Below, in pieces: positions 48,035 through 60,600 of a DNA stretch of 64,000 bases. The notes beneath the pieces are model-generated. The model was given only the letters and a program-made list of their open reading frames with translations, had not been told where the DNA came from and made no database searches. The DNA is from Pseudoscleropodium purum. Taxonomy: Eukaryota; Streptophyta; Bryopsida; Hypnales; Brachytheciaceae. The stretch spans positions 27,094,001-27,158,000 of the forward strand of contig OZ017797.1 in NCBI GenBank assembly GCA_963969395.1. The letters run 5' to 3'. A program made the translations under genes and the position numbers. Each line of letters starts with the position of its first letter. Position 1 is the stretch's first letter.

Positions 48035-50966
48035 ATGGAAGATTTCATTAACGCACTAAAAGTGCACTTTACAAAAGTCAACAATGTTGAACACTTGAAC
48101 TTGAAGATGTCACCAGGGATGAAATGATGATCGAAGGAGACTACTGGGAGTTTAGTAATCCTAAAGAGGTGGAGGTGTGGTGTCTAAAGATGGTGCCACA
48201 TACGAACAACATGCACTTCAACATAAAGTACAGAAAAACAGACGCATACCTCCCAATCTCTTTCGACAAAAAAGTGGAGATTATCCGAGGAGATCTATCC
48301 AACTATTAAAATTCATTGCATGACAACAAACAATGAATTCGTAGCGGAGAAACAATACCACTTTATCCTTCTCATCAACATATAGAAGGTTTACTTCAAT
48401 ATGTTGCCATTCCTGAAAAGTCTAGAATCCACGCTATATAATGTAGAGTTGAAGCAACTGGAGAAGAAAGTGGATGAAGGGGAATACCACAACCAAGACG
48501 AAACCCCCTTAATTAGAAAGCAACTTTGCACAAAGATTACACCTCTTATGAACTCTTTCGAAGTCCTCAAAGAAAAGCATAATATGTAGCCATCATTCTT
48601 GGCCAGTTGAACCATATCTGTGGAGTAAGGTAGTCAGGGTGAAGGACATCCATCCACGGGGCACAAGACAGGGGGGTTGCAAAGTTAGGGCACAAGAAAC
48701 AAGAAGCCACCCCAAACTCTAACGTCAACGCCTCAAAGCAGTCTGCTAGCATTAGGGTCATCCAAAAAGCCTGTCGAAAGAGCTTCGAAGTAGTGAGGTC
48801 TAGAGTCGCTAAGTTATCTTGAAGACATGAATGTTGTGCTTGAAGCACTCAAGATAGACCAAAAAATCGACTACAAAGTTGTAAGCGCCATGTACAAGAA
48901 CTTTTGGGAGACGAGCTCGAATGCTTTTATTTTGGGATCAAGTGAGATGAAGAAGTTGCCAATTGAGAAATTGATAGATGCATCTGCAAAGTTCAACATG
49001 TATATCAAGGAAGAAAAAATTGTTAAAGAGATGATGCACTAACTTGTCAACATGCCAAACAAGAGTGTAAAGCAGATTCTTTGCATCATGCCCGTCATGC
49101 TAGAGGGCAACAAGAATCTACCAAAGAGTTGGGAGGAAGTGATGGACGGGTTCTTCTACATCATCAATGGATAGCATTGCATAGCTATAAGCAAGTTCAT
49201 GATGGAGGAAGGAAGCGATGTGAGCAATGAAGTTAAGAAGCACTTTGGGACCTAGAACTACTTCGTGGTTTGGACACTAGATTCGGAAATGTTGAAGAAA
49301 ATCCCCGCCTACTACAATTGCACAAACCATTTTCAGGCTATTCAATTGTCGTGGGTGACCAACATTCTCAACGCAAGGACTCTATGGATAGCAATGGGCA
49401 GACCAAAACATCTGAAAGGAGATGGCACTAGTAGAGCGCTGCCTTGAAATAAGGTGACAAGTATTCTGACGCAAAAGTTTAGGATGAGTAATTTAGGGCA
49501 GATTGCCCTAAAGTGCATGGGCCTCAGATTATCTAATATTTTTAGCTGATGCAATATATTTTGAATTGATGTTTTTCATATGATGACAACTAAATCATTT
49601 CAATGACTTCATTGTAGACTTTTGAGAAGGCAATTCACCAAAGATTTACCATGATTGATGTGAATAAAAATCACATACTCTCAAAAAAGAAGGATGTGGA
49701 TGAGAAGTTGAAGCTTGTGAACAAGTTGAAGATTATTTTTACACTTGATGATGTTTATGAAGTGTGAAGCAAAGTAATTGTCAACGCTACACACGAAGAG
49801 CTCATTGTTCCCGAGACCAAGATGAAATTTAACAAGAAGAAGAATTGGAAGCAAGAAAGTTGTGCTTTTAGTTGAGACTTCTTTAGGCCTCTTGGAAACT
49901 TGACCTATGGTGACCTGAAGAAGATGGCAAAACACATTTTAAATTGGTTCCTCTTTAAATTGTAGGCACAACTATCTAAAAGTGACGATCAAGCCAATCT
50001 CTACAGCCATAGAAGACTACTACAACTCAAAGGACTAGGTAGAAAGGGTCAAGCAAAAGAAGATGGTCAAAACAGAGCTCCACCTCATAGACCTAGAACT
50101 TGGCCTCTTCAATGCAAAGAATGAATTCATTGTGCAGAACTGGAGAGCATTCAAGAACAACTGCTATTTTACAAGTGCCATAATGAACTTACTTATAGAG
50201 AGGCCGGGTGAAGCCTACTTTTCTATGGGCAAGGAAACAAAAGCAAAAAATAGGACAACGGCCACCATCAATCCAAGAATATCGACCTTCTTCAAAGTCT
50301 TCCGAGAAAAGAAGAACGAATTTCGAGTGCCGTCATTGGTCACTCACATGCGTCTCTACAACATTAAAAAAAACAAGCACATGAAATGGCCAGAAGATGT
50401 TTGGCGGCAAACACAACTAGCTTGATCAGTTTGGGAGTGATCGACTTTCAAATGATTCTAGGAATGCTAGAAAAGGAGAATTCAATGGTTGAGAAGCCAT
50501 TCTTCTATGAGGTGTTAATGTCTCATTAGAAAATGAAACAACCTTTGTTCAAAGAAATCAAGACGTGGTTGTTCACTGTAGAAGATGAGACCGATCAATC
50601 ACATGTTCTTGCATTCGTGGAAAAGAATGAGGTGTTGAGCACTTTCAATCAAAGTTTTGCCAACTACTACCCGGCAAAGAATGAGCGGCTCTACGATCTG
50701 CCTACAAATTCAGCAAAGGCGTTCAAGCCTCAAGAAAGTGCACTTTATCTTTTTCCAGAGCAAAGACAATGTTTTCTAAACCCAAATTGAACCAAAATTT
50801 TGAGCTCCAGATACAATTGTGTATAGAGATTCAAGGAAGTACTATGAGCTACCATTTAGGATGTACACCATGGAGCTTTGGATGGAGTTTTATCTTGGGA
50901 TCACCAAGAAGTTTTGCCTTCCGAGGTCAAGTGTGTTCTCTGATTTTTTTGTTGGAAGCAAGTTGA
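48035..50966 (+). pseudogene. Decayed multi-exon ORF of unknown mobile-element-like family
   Basis: A series of open plus-strand stretches is interrupted by stops and shifts. It begins at 48035 (MEDFINALKVHF) behind an acceptor-like CTTTTCAG. The longer pieces contain EGDYWEFSNPKEVEVWCL (48124-48309), VVSAMYKNFWETSSNAFILG and MPNKSVKQIL (48827-49200), VTNILNARTLWIAMG (49265-49447), VQNWRAFKNNCYF and ISTFFKVFREKKNEFRV (50063-50425), and FKEIKTWLFTVEDETDQ (50533-50790). A probable intron acceptor lies at 49618. The pieces read like one former protein of many hundred residues. No known transposase, gag, integrase or reverse transcriptase motif was recognised, so the assignment to a mobile element rests only on context: repeats, decay and location between duplicated segments. 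Confidence 0.45.
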
Positions 50967-51142
50967 CTTGCATTGCACTAGTAAGTCAAGTGTTGTAGAC
51001 ATAGCCTTTAAGTTTTAGATTTTTGTACATTGTCACTGACATTCTTATCATTTAGTTTGTGTTCTTTGGATTGCAATTTAGGGTGGACCAACCTAAATTG
51101 CATGTCCATGGTTCTCAATTATTTGTGATGTGCTTGATTGTA

Positions 51143-53080
51143 GATGAGCTCTGTTGACGTCTTCGTAGACATCTCGAATTGTAAAATTGACCTCTAGCAA
51201 ACATTGCCACTATAGGACTATCACTTGACAAAAAATACTTCCTAGACTCGTCGTATGAAGTCAATGAAGATTCTCTTTCGACAAAATTTGAGTTGCATTT
51301 GACACCTGAATCGATGAGGGCAAGGACGCGATCGACAACTTCTACCTCGCCTAGCACTTGACAAGGAAAGAAGCCTATTGAAGACAAGTAGGACGAGGAG
51401 GACGAGGAAGAAGATAAGGATCAAGACAATGAAGATGACAAGGAGGAGACCCAATGTGATATTGGCAGACTTAAGGAAATCGCGACATTGGATGCTTGTG
51501 CATTTCAAACTATTCCGGGGTCGTTCAGTTCATTGAGGTTGAATCTATCAGGGGTCCAAACTGGCATTGCTCAAAATCCAATTTCAAAAAGTTGGCCTGC
51601 CATGAAAAAAAAGGTTGACCCTTTAGTGGCCCTAACGAAGTCGTTAGCCCATGTCTTGAAGGAGCAACAAAGAATCAAAGACATGCAAGAATAAGATTGG
51701 CTGGAAACTAAAAGGTTTTAGGAAGCCACAACTTAGAGCTTCCAAACTCTAGCAAATGCCTTGTTAGAGGAGCAAAGGTTGAATAGAGAGGAGTGCCAAT
51801 CTTATCAAATAATGTGGCAAGTGTACTTGGACAAGAATCAAGCCCAACTAGTTGCCACGCTTCTACTTGCATCCACCTTGCAACAATTCTTAATCGGAAA
51901 TAATCCCTTTGGATTCAACGACAATGTTGTTTCAGTTCCTCAGAGAGATGTTGCTACACCTTTGCCTCTTCCTGTAGGACTTCCAGATTCTATTCCTCCG
52001 CCTCCTCCAACTAAGGAGACATTTGTAAGCTAGGGTTCTTCATTGGCTCAGAGAGTCAACTCCGCTTCAAAGTATGCATGCATTACCACCCAAGCAAAAA
52101 TGACGAGGGAGCAACAATCTAGTAGTGGGCACAACTTGCCCATGGATCCTCGAGAGGTAGTACTCGGAAGTAGCATTGATTGCGTCAATGATCCACCAAC
52201 AAGTTGTGCTAAGTAATCACTCGATGTCATTCGTCGTAGCTCAACTCAAGCTAATTTGTATTATAAAACTACAGTTGTGATTACAGTATAGATAGATCAT
52301 TTTTTGACAATGTGAACTTGTAGTGGATTGAACTATGGAATTCCAGATTTTCAATCAATTTTGTATTTTAACACTCAATTGTTGAGGTTTTAAAATATCA
52401 ATGTCTTACAAAATACCATATCTCAATTTTTGTATTGCAGAGGTCCAAAAATTGCACAATGTCTCCACAACACATGCTACTCCTATAGTACAAATAATTC
52501 TTGCACTGCTTCCTAAGCATGTCGACATTGATGAAATCCCGGTGCTCGCAAGCCCACAAAGTAAATCAAAGAAGGTGGTTATGGGTCCTATTTGTCCAGA
52601 TACAGAGCTTGATGTCATTGAAATTCCTACTGAATCCTCTCAACGGCAAGTATGCTTCCATATTTCTATTACTCCGTAATTAGTAGGTTCCCACATTCAA
52701 ATTATTCTAGTGTTGAATGTAAGGGAGTGGTGTAGAATCTGAATTGTTTGCACTCTATTCTTTTTGATAGCAAGGACCCAATCCTCCATTTGGTCTTCGA
52801 GGGACTTTGGAGGGCATCATTTGTCCATTCAAGTCCAGGGTGGCAAATAAGTAGATCAATGTTGTCTTGGACTTGAATGGCATTCTATGTATCTGCGAAG
52901 ATTGGAAGTCCAAAGGATTGTCGCACAAAAAATTGAGGGACTTCTTGCAGCCGCACTCTGCAACCAAGCCCAAGCTAGTCAAACCCAAAGTTGTGTAGGT
53001 GCGGCCTAATTGCTCCAATTTCCTATCTAAGCTTGGAAAATTTGCAATCATTTTAATGTGGAGCTCTATAAAAAAGTCCA
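51143..53080 (+). pseudogene. Further decayed open stretches, possibly same unit
   Basis: After an intron-like gap ending in GATTGTAG at 51142 there are more broken plus-strand frames: a Glu/Asp/Lys-rich piece (51380-51480 region), SLRLNLSGVQTGIAQNPISK and DPLVALTKSLAHVLKEQQR (51488-51694), RLNREECQSYQIMWQVYLDK (51761-52033) ending in a Pro-rich run, and a basic piece at 52401-52679. No family recognised. Could be the C-terminal part of the unit at 48035-50966 or a second gene. Confidence 0.3.
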
Positions 53081-53525
53081 CTAGTGAAATGATTTTTGAA
53101 TATCTTTTTTGAGACGTTGTGCCACCCTTCCAAATACTTGGGCAGGACTCTTGCTAGACATTGAAACAAAGAGAAAGATTGGGAAGGTTGACTTCCTTCA
53201 AAGTGCTTCAGACAAATAAGGACTTGTTCCTAAAGAATCTAGACATGTTGTTCAAAGGCTCCAAAGATAGCTTCTCATCTACCAATACCATCATTGTAGA
53301 CGATAGTCTCGTGAAGCATATAATGAACAAGCCTTATAATGTCATACTATCTAATTCATGGAGTTATAGAAGGAGTGGTTTGTGGGACCTATTTCTTCAT
53401 GATGTTTTGCTTCCTTGGTTTCAACATTTGCAAGGTGCTCGAGACCAAGGTCTGAAGGCATTCAAGGAAAATGGTCTTAAAAGAATTGGACACTGAATGC
53501 TTTGTGACGAAAGAAATCGCGAACA

Positions 53526-54285
53526 ACAGTTGCTACAGTTATCATTCAAAATGCTTGTGTACATATTAGCCCAGACAAATTACTGATGAAGCTCCAAGGT
53601 ATCCAATATGCACAGTCATCATATTTGCAGCCTCGTGCATAATTAAATACCAGTGAAAGAAACAATCATTCAACTTTTGATCAGATGTTTTTGCAATTTA
53701 TATATTAAAAATTCGTTTGTCTCGGCTTGTTAGTCAATCGAGCTGTTCTTACGTTAATACTGCCTGAGTGTTTGTAACACCCGTACTATCGTGAAATTCT
53801 TCTGGTAAGACCTTGGATGGGGCATGCAAGGGGTTCAACAGGACAGAGTATCACGGACTGAACATTAATTTGGCAACATGCATGAGCCACAACTTACTTA
53901 GTTACTTAACATTCCATTTGAAGAAACGAAACAGGAGCTGGCTATGTGTTTCACTTGATCCAGTCTGGGGATATATTTGATAATTATCCAGCGATCATTC
54001 GAGCTAACCAAGCATGTTAGTAGACCACAGCGTGCCTTTTGAACCGATCGAAATGTGTACAACGAAAAATATATATGTATAGGCTGGTTTATGGCCATCA
54101 ATCTTAACATTGACATCTTGAGTAACGCAATTTAACAGAAAAAATTCATTTGCAATGTGGCATGCTATTCTAGTGTTCCATGCCTAACACATAATAGAAC
54201 AAACAGTGTAGTCAAGCAAGAGAGTGCAGAGGATCAACCTGGCTGGCACATTCTTGAGGTATCTATCAGTCTCTGGATGTTTGAC
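53526..54285 (+). repeat. Duplicated segment, copy A' left part
   Basis: Same-orientation match to 43812-44577. The match stops after GGATGTTTGAC at 54285, exactly where TA and the Tigger-like TIR begin, and resumes at 63115 beyond the element. Confidence 0.88.
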
Positions 54286-55077
54286 TAAGGTAGGGGGCTG
54301 TAAATGCGACCCGTTTCTTGGAAGCGTCCCTATAAATAGACTCAAAACAAACACTTAGTGGTTGTAGAATGGATACAATTTGTGTGCAAAAATTAAAAAG
54401 CACGCAATGAGAGTGGCTTTAGGTTTTAGAGTGATTACTTTCAACTTCAAGATTGGGTAATAATGTAAACAAAGCATGATCATTCAAGAAACATTAGATT
54501 TTAAAAAAAAAAGAGCAAACAACAATAAATTGTCCTTTTCTAAATCCAAAAAGAATCTTCAACAATAATTCAGTGTAGAATGTGTCAGGTGTAAGGGTAT
54601 TGAAGGCCACTTTAAAGAACGTGTGCCAACAAATTTGAACAAAGCAAATTATCGCTTTTGCAAACTTAAAGGGCCTATTTTAAAATTAAGGAATCATTAA
54701 TAAGTGAAATGGCGGTTAGTGTGCCTTAATTTTGACAAGAATTTGAATTGTAAGCTAAAATAATTGAGAGCTAAAATTGCTCACTACTTTCAATCTTGCA
54801 GAATCCCGAATTAAGCTTAGACATTTCCATGAAGTAAGAGCAGGAGGTGGACAAGTTATCAAGCTTCATTATTTAGAATTGTGTACAAGGTAGTTAGAAG
54901 TAGCTTTTGGTGAGCTTCGTTCGATTCTCTTTTACTTCTCTCATAGCACATTTGTAAGTGAGCAATTTCTAACTTGTCTCTTGTCTGATTTGATCTTTAA
55001 TGTACACGCATGTCTATACAATCCCTAACATATTTGTTGTTGCTACTTTGTGCAGGGGTGAGCACCAGGTGCAAGTA

Positions 55078-55985
55078 AGCTTTATGGAGTCCTCTAGTGA
55101 AGATGAAGACTATAGAAATGATTAAGATGAAAGCAATAATGGTGGTAGTGAATACAAGCAATCTCGAAGCTAGGGATCTAGTGCTAGCGATTATGAAACT
55201 GACTACAATGTTAAAGAAGAGGATGACGATGAAGACATCCCTAACGGATTCAATTGGACGGTACAAGTAGATGCAACAATATAAAATGTAGAGCTTCCAA
55301 ACCAGACTACAAATGAGGAAGAAGACTTTTCGAATTCTACTTCGTACTTGCTTAAGTGCCATCTCCGCATTGTTGGTTGGACTTGTACAAAAGGAAGACA
55401 ACATCCAATACTCAAACCTACACCTATGCAAACATCCATGCAAGGCGATTGGATAATTGATGAATTGTTCACCAGCCAACAACGAGAAAAGGGTGATCCA
55501 TCTATAGCTGCGACGTTCATTGAAGAGCCTGTTGACTAGTCTGAACGTGGTACAGAAGGTAGACAATGACATGGCTGCGACAAGCCTACCGAATGCGCAA
55601 CAATAGAATGGACCAAGTAGAAAGGCATGTAGAGGTGCAAGCCATGACAACAGAAAGGCGCCTTGTTGAGTTCATCGACATAGTTGCTGCCAATTGTTGG
55701 AGCAATGAACAAGTATACAAAGAAGAGGCTTCACCAAGCCGGTGGAGCTTCTGGGAGGGTTTGAACAACTACAAGGACCTTTGTCCAGGTTAGGACGACC
55801 AATTTCGACACAACCTGTGGATGGGAGATGAAAGCGACGTGCAACAAAGTCCATGGCTGCATGAAGACACCCAACGAAGTCCAATGTGGTCCCAGCGGCA
55901 AGACTTGAAGTTTCCTCTAACAGAGGAGGTAAACAACAGACCTTATTCTCCATTTGCAAAAACAAAAACAAAAACAACAAAAACA
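55078..55985 (+). pseudogene. Broken acidic ORF at the 5' side of the Tigger-like element
   Basis: Plus-strand frames broken by stops: an acidic start MESSSEDEDY at 55085, then EEDDDEDIPNGFNW, CHLRIVGWTCTKGRQHP and FTSQQREKGDPSIAATFIEE (to 55539), and RMRNNRMDQVERHVEVQAM (55566-55793). Probably the element's upstream coding exons or an accessory ORF; no domain was recognised. Confidence 0.35.
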
Positions 55986-58757
55986 AATGGGAATTGGACT
56001 GTAACCCAATTGTAAGAAGCTATATGTGATGTAGATGATGGAATGTCTTTAAAAGTTGCTACTCGTATTCATGGTATTCCTATAACTACGTTTAGAGGTC
56101 ATACTTATGGAAGCACCTTATCAAGGAGGAGGGGAAAGAAAACAATTCTAACTGATGATGAAGAAAGGTAGATTGTTTTGTATTTGCTAGAGATGCAACA
56201 TCGTGGCTTCCGTCTACATTGGGGACAATTGAGGGCTAAAGTGAAGGAGCTAACACAAACCCGTGTTACACCTTTTAAAGATAAAATTCCAGGTCGTGAA
56301 TGGGTTCATTCTTTTTTGGATAGGCATCCATAGCTTTCCCTAAGAAAACCCCAAGCCTTAGAACAAAATCTTGCCAAGGCTCTTTGCCCTGAAAATGTGA
56401 AAACTTTTTATGACAACTTGTCCAATTTATATGATAAACATGCTTACCTCCCACATCAAGTGTGGAATTGCGATGAATCCGGTGCATAGGTTGGAAGAGG
56501 TACTAGTGGCTTTGTCTTAGCTAAGAGAGGAACTCGAAGTGTGCATTTAGTTGTACTGGACAATCGGGAATGGTTGTTGGTTTTAGCATGTGTCAATGTT
56601 GCAGGATAGAAATTACCAAACTTTTTCATTTTCAAAGGAAAGAAAAGAAAATTCAATTACCTTTGCAAAATAGGGGAAAAAAAAGCCACCATGAGCATGC
56701 AACCAAAGGCATGGATGACACATTTTCTGTTCAAGGCATAGATAAAACACTATATTAAAAATGTGGAAGAAATGTATGGGATCTCCTCTACAAATAGACA
56801 TCTACTTATCCTTGATGGTCATACCTCCTATGTTACATTGGAGGTGGTTAAAATAGCTATGATCAGCGGAATAGATCTCCTCACCTTTCCTAGTCATACA
56901 TGACATGAGTTATAGCCACTAGATGTTACCTGTTTTAAACCATTCAAAGTTGCTTTCAGAGCATATTGAGACAGTTGGAGCTTGAACCATGTATGAAAAA
57001 GTCCAGGGAAAGAGGGCTTAGCAGCTTGGGTTTCATTTGCTCTAAAAAAAGTTCTAAGTGAAGAGAACATTAAGAAGGGTTTTAAAACAACTGGAATCTA
57101 TCCATTGAACATTAGAGCTATAGAAACCAAGGTAGGACCAAGCTTAGCTTTTGATCATGAAGGACAGAGATTAGGAAGAAGTTAGCATTCAGGCACTGCA
57201 ACTACTTCCTCTGTTGATGAACAAGAAGACTTGTAAGAATGCCAAGTTGAAGAGGTCAATGATGAGGATTTTTTAAATGTTCCAGAGTACACTCAATACT
57301 ATGTCAATGTTGAAAATGACACAGAGCAATGCAATGCATGCAGTGGAACTGAAAGTAAAGACAGCTTGGATGAGCAATGTGAAAATAGGGTGGAAAATTT
57401 TTTCTTTGAATTGCCCAAGATTACATTACCCAAAGTGAAGAAAACACCTAAGAATGGAAAGCCTTACATTGATTACTCAAAGTCGATTTGGATGACACAA
57501 GATGAATATTTGAAATCATTGGAGCAGATTGCTGATCACAAGGAGGCTGTTGCACAAGAAAAAGAACAGAAGAGGTGTCGCAGCACAGGGCAGGTCAATT
57601 CCCCATTATACTCACAAAAATCGCTCTAGAGTATAACTAAGTGACTCTAAAGATCGAACCCACGAGATCCTGTGAAGTATCTAGCTCTATTAAGCAGTTA
57701 AGCTCAGTCAGTATTCCAATCTTACTTTCCGGTCCTAGATCTAGAACCAGAAATACCACCACACCGGATAACTATAGACCGGATTTCTCCTTCTTCTGGT
57801 CCTACTAACTATCCGGTCCGTACAAATACCCAAATCCCAGGATCTCACAATTTCCGATCTTGGAAATCCGTCCTGACCAATCCGGTCCGGATGGTCATCC
57901 TGTATCCGTAATCCTATCCGGTTTAGTTTAGCCTCTGTTTCACCATTAGAGGGGTCGCCGCTTAATTTTGAGAGTGGTAGGCCCACCACTCCTTCCGTGA
58001 CTTATAGTGGCTGAAGACCCACTATCCTTCTTCCTAAACTCCTAAGCTAATCCGGATCCGGTTTGGTCCTTCACAACAACCCGGATAGCAATCCGTGTTG
58101 TAGGTCACACAAAGACCCCACACTCGACCCTCTCATACTACAACGACCTTGATGCTACTTCCGATCCGTGCGAAGACAGGTGGTTACAAGTGCACCCGTC
58201 CGTTCCAACATCAACTAAAGTTCTTCCGTTACCCATACGGGTGGTGAGACCTCACAGGAGATCGGACACTCAACCGGATTTCCCACCCGGGAGTTCTAGC
58301 GTAGCTAAAGAATCCCTCCCTACCCGCCTAGCCTAACAACGGCTTTCTCACCCGGAATCTCAAACTCTAGACGTGCTGAGGAACTAAGTTCACTCCCAAC
58401 TCTTCGATACCTACTCACATGCACCTTGGATCGGAAAAGAAACACCAAGGGGAGAAATCACTCACAAACCGACTCGTACTATCCTAACTCCACATCATAC
58501 AATCCTGTCGCGCTGGAGAGAGACACACAATGAAGAGAATAGAAAAGTACAAGAAGTTTGCAAAATGAACAACTCCCAGTTCCCATCTCAGGAACCGATT
58601 TATATACAAAAGGTAAAAACCCTAAAAGCACAAAAAGGAGCGGAAAACCCGTAGGGGTCCGCCGCCATCCTAATCTAACTTCCGGTCTAACCTAATACTA
58701 TTGAGCCGGATCCGGATCCGGATCCGCTCCTACTCCTAACTGAAATTAAAATCCTAT

Positions 58758-60416
58758 CTACCCTACAACTCTGGATCCTATGGTCGGGCTTCCGATCTCC
58801 GGGACTAGCTCCTCGAAGACTTCACTCAAATTTCGGACCCGTTCCCCCTCCGCAGGATTCGATCCGGGTGGAGACTCCAAGTCGATGGTGATATCCGGTC
58901 TCGTGCCCGGAGTCCCAGTCCGTGCAGACTTCTTGGACTTAGGAGTCCAATCCTTCCTATCCTTCTGAATGGTCGCGTCCGGAAAGAGATCCGGTAGAGA
59001 GATGTCCGAAAGATGAATACCTTTGTCGCACGTCGCTCCAGTCAGCTTCCGGCTGCTCTCCTCGATCCGGTCCGCAGCCTTCCGCCCCTCCACCATTGCC
59101 GTCTCCATCTGCTCAGCGAAGTCGGCGAGAATCCGGACCATCCGGGAACCGGATAGTTTCTTCTCTTCGTGGATCTTCTCGTCGAAGAGCTTCGCTTTGG
59201 CAGCGGCCGTTCCGGTCTCTCCCAGGACTGCCTTGATCTGCTCGGCTATCTTCCAAGTCTCCTCCGCCATCTCCCGGGCGACCGTCACGTCTTCCTGATA
59301 GGCAAAAAGAGTTGCCTTCAGTTTATCCACCTCCTCCTGCAACCGGCGGATCTCTGCTTCCTACTTCCGGCTCTCTTCCGGATTCGTGATGCACTCCGCC
59401 ACTTGTTCCGCCAATTTGCTGTCCGGTGCCGCACCCACCAACTTGCCGATTGCCGCAAGCGTCCTGTGCTTAACCTCCCAATCCGCCCTGATGTTGCAGA
59501 GGACGTTGATCAGACCGTTGAACGGATCTTGCATATCCGGGTCTCCCCCGGAAACAGTCTTCTCGGCTTCCGGTTTCTCTTCCGGGGCCGGTTTGTCTTG
59601 ACCAGGAGGCGTCCCGCGCTTGTATGGAGGCGTCAACTTCTGTCGCTTGATCGGCGGCATCGGCTCCTCCTCTTCCTCGCTGGACTCCTGGTCTGACCCG
59701 GAATCGGATTCGGCCTCGTCATCCGTCTCCGACTCCCCATACTTCAGGAGCACTTCCTGCGTCTTCCACACCTTCTCCTCCATGTCGGTGAGGACTTGGT
59801 TCTCCCGATAGAGGTGGAAGAGATAAGGGCACACTGGAGTGGCCCTTTTCTTCCCAACCCTACTAACTAGCTGGGCCACGAGATCGGAAATGATCCGTGC
59901 CCAGTCCACTTTCCGGGTACCACTGAGGGCACCGAAAATAGTGTTGCCGAGGGTGATCGTCACCCTGGTCGGCTTTTCCGGGTGAAGAACCGGAACCAGG
60001 AATTGCAGGAGCCGACGGTGTCGGTCATCCAAGCAATCCTCGACCGCGTATCCGTCCTTCGGGTTGACGGCTCCCTTGAACTTCCCTCGGACAAACTCAT
60101 CCTTCCGACTCGCCATTCCCAAACCTCCTGCCCGGAAACCGTAAACCGCTCTCCACATCCCCTCGTTCCAGCTGACGAGAGTTCCTCTCACTGTGTTGTC
60201 AAACTGGTTGGACAACTTTCCGAGGAGCTCCTTGACCATTCTCTCCTCCCTAAAACCCTAGGGTTTCTCGGCAAACCCAAGGCAACCCATGGATTTGAGA
60301 TCATCCATGAGTTCAGACTTTTCCGGCTCTGTGGAGGGAATAACCGGAATAACTTTCCGGAGCTTCACCTCGCCTCCAGAGGGACTCGCTTGTCTCGACT
60401 TACGTAGCGGCGGCAT
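58758..60416 (-). pseudogene. Element-encoded coiled-coil protein ORF with two in-frame TAG codons
   Basis: A single minus-strand frame of 553 codons runs from ATG 60416 to the stop at 58758, broken only by TAG at 60260-60258 and 59363-59361. The main uninterrupted block starts at 60239 (292 aa). Its N-terminal domain (WNEGMWRAVYGFRAGG, KPTRVTITLGNTIFGALSG, VDWARIISDLVAQLV, CPYLFHLYREN) faintly recalls 'putative plant transposon protein' domains; that is a weak impression. An acidic run (SDSGSDQESSEEEEE) and a basic PPIKRQKL follow, resembling a nuclear localisation signal. The part after the second TAG is a long coiled coil (EEVDKLKATL onward) with an acidic tail. No catalytic motif of a transposase, integrase or polymerase was found, so the element is probably mobilised by another's enzyme. 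Confidence 0.7.
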
Positions 60417-60590
60417 TCCCACTCCGATCTATCTCACTCTCTCCTAGCCGCATGTCCCGTTCCTCACGTTCTCTCTCCGATCTCAACCGGAATCAAAACG
60501 AACAGAACACAAACGCACAAACGACAAAAACTCAACCGCGCGCGCTCAAGGTCGAGTTTCTAAAAGGGGGTGCAATAGTGAAAGCTCCTC

Positions 60591-60600
60591 CTTATATAGT
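60591..60600 (-). promoter_or_regulatory. TATA box of the nested element's gene
   Basis: CTATATAAGG on the minus strand, 175 bp upstream of the first ATG (60416) and followed by a CT/GT-rich leader. A telobox-like AAACCCTA also lies in the leader at about 60254-60261. The placement suggests an autonomous RNA polymerase II promoter inside the element. Confidence 0.6.

Noticed and set aside
43812..54285. The two copies of the duplicated segment as LTRs of one retrotransposon
   Set aside because: The ends are not TG...CA, the copies extend beyond the would-be LTR edge on the right (63115-63702), and no gag, protease, reverse transcriptase or integrase motif lies between them.
57640..57662. Pol III B-box-like GGGTTCGATCTTT on the minus strand (possible SINE or tRNA)
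   Set aside because: Only part of the B-box consensus is present, with no A box at the right distance and no tRNA fold.
59023..59696. Plus-strand ORFs of 91 and 175 codons in the nested element
   Set aside because: Antisense shadows of the GC-rich minus-strand ORF.
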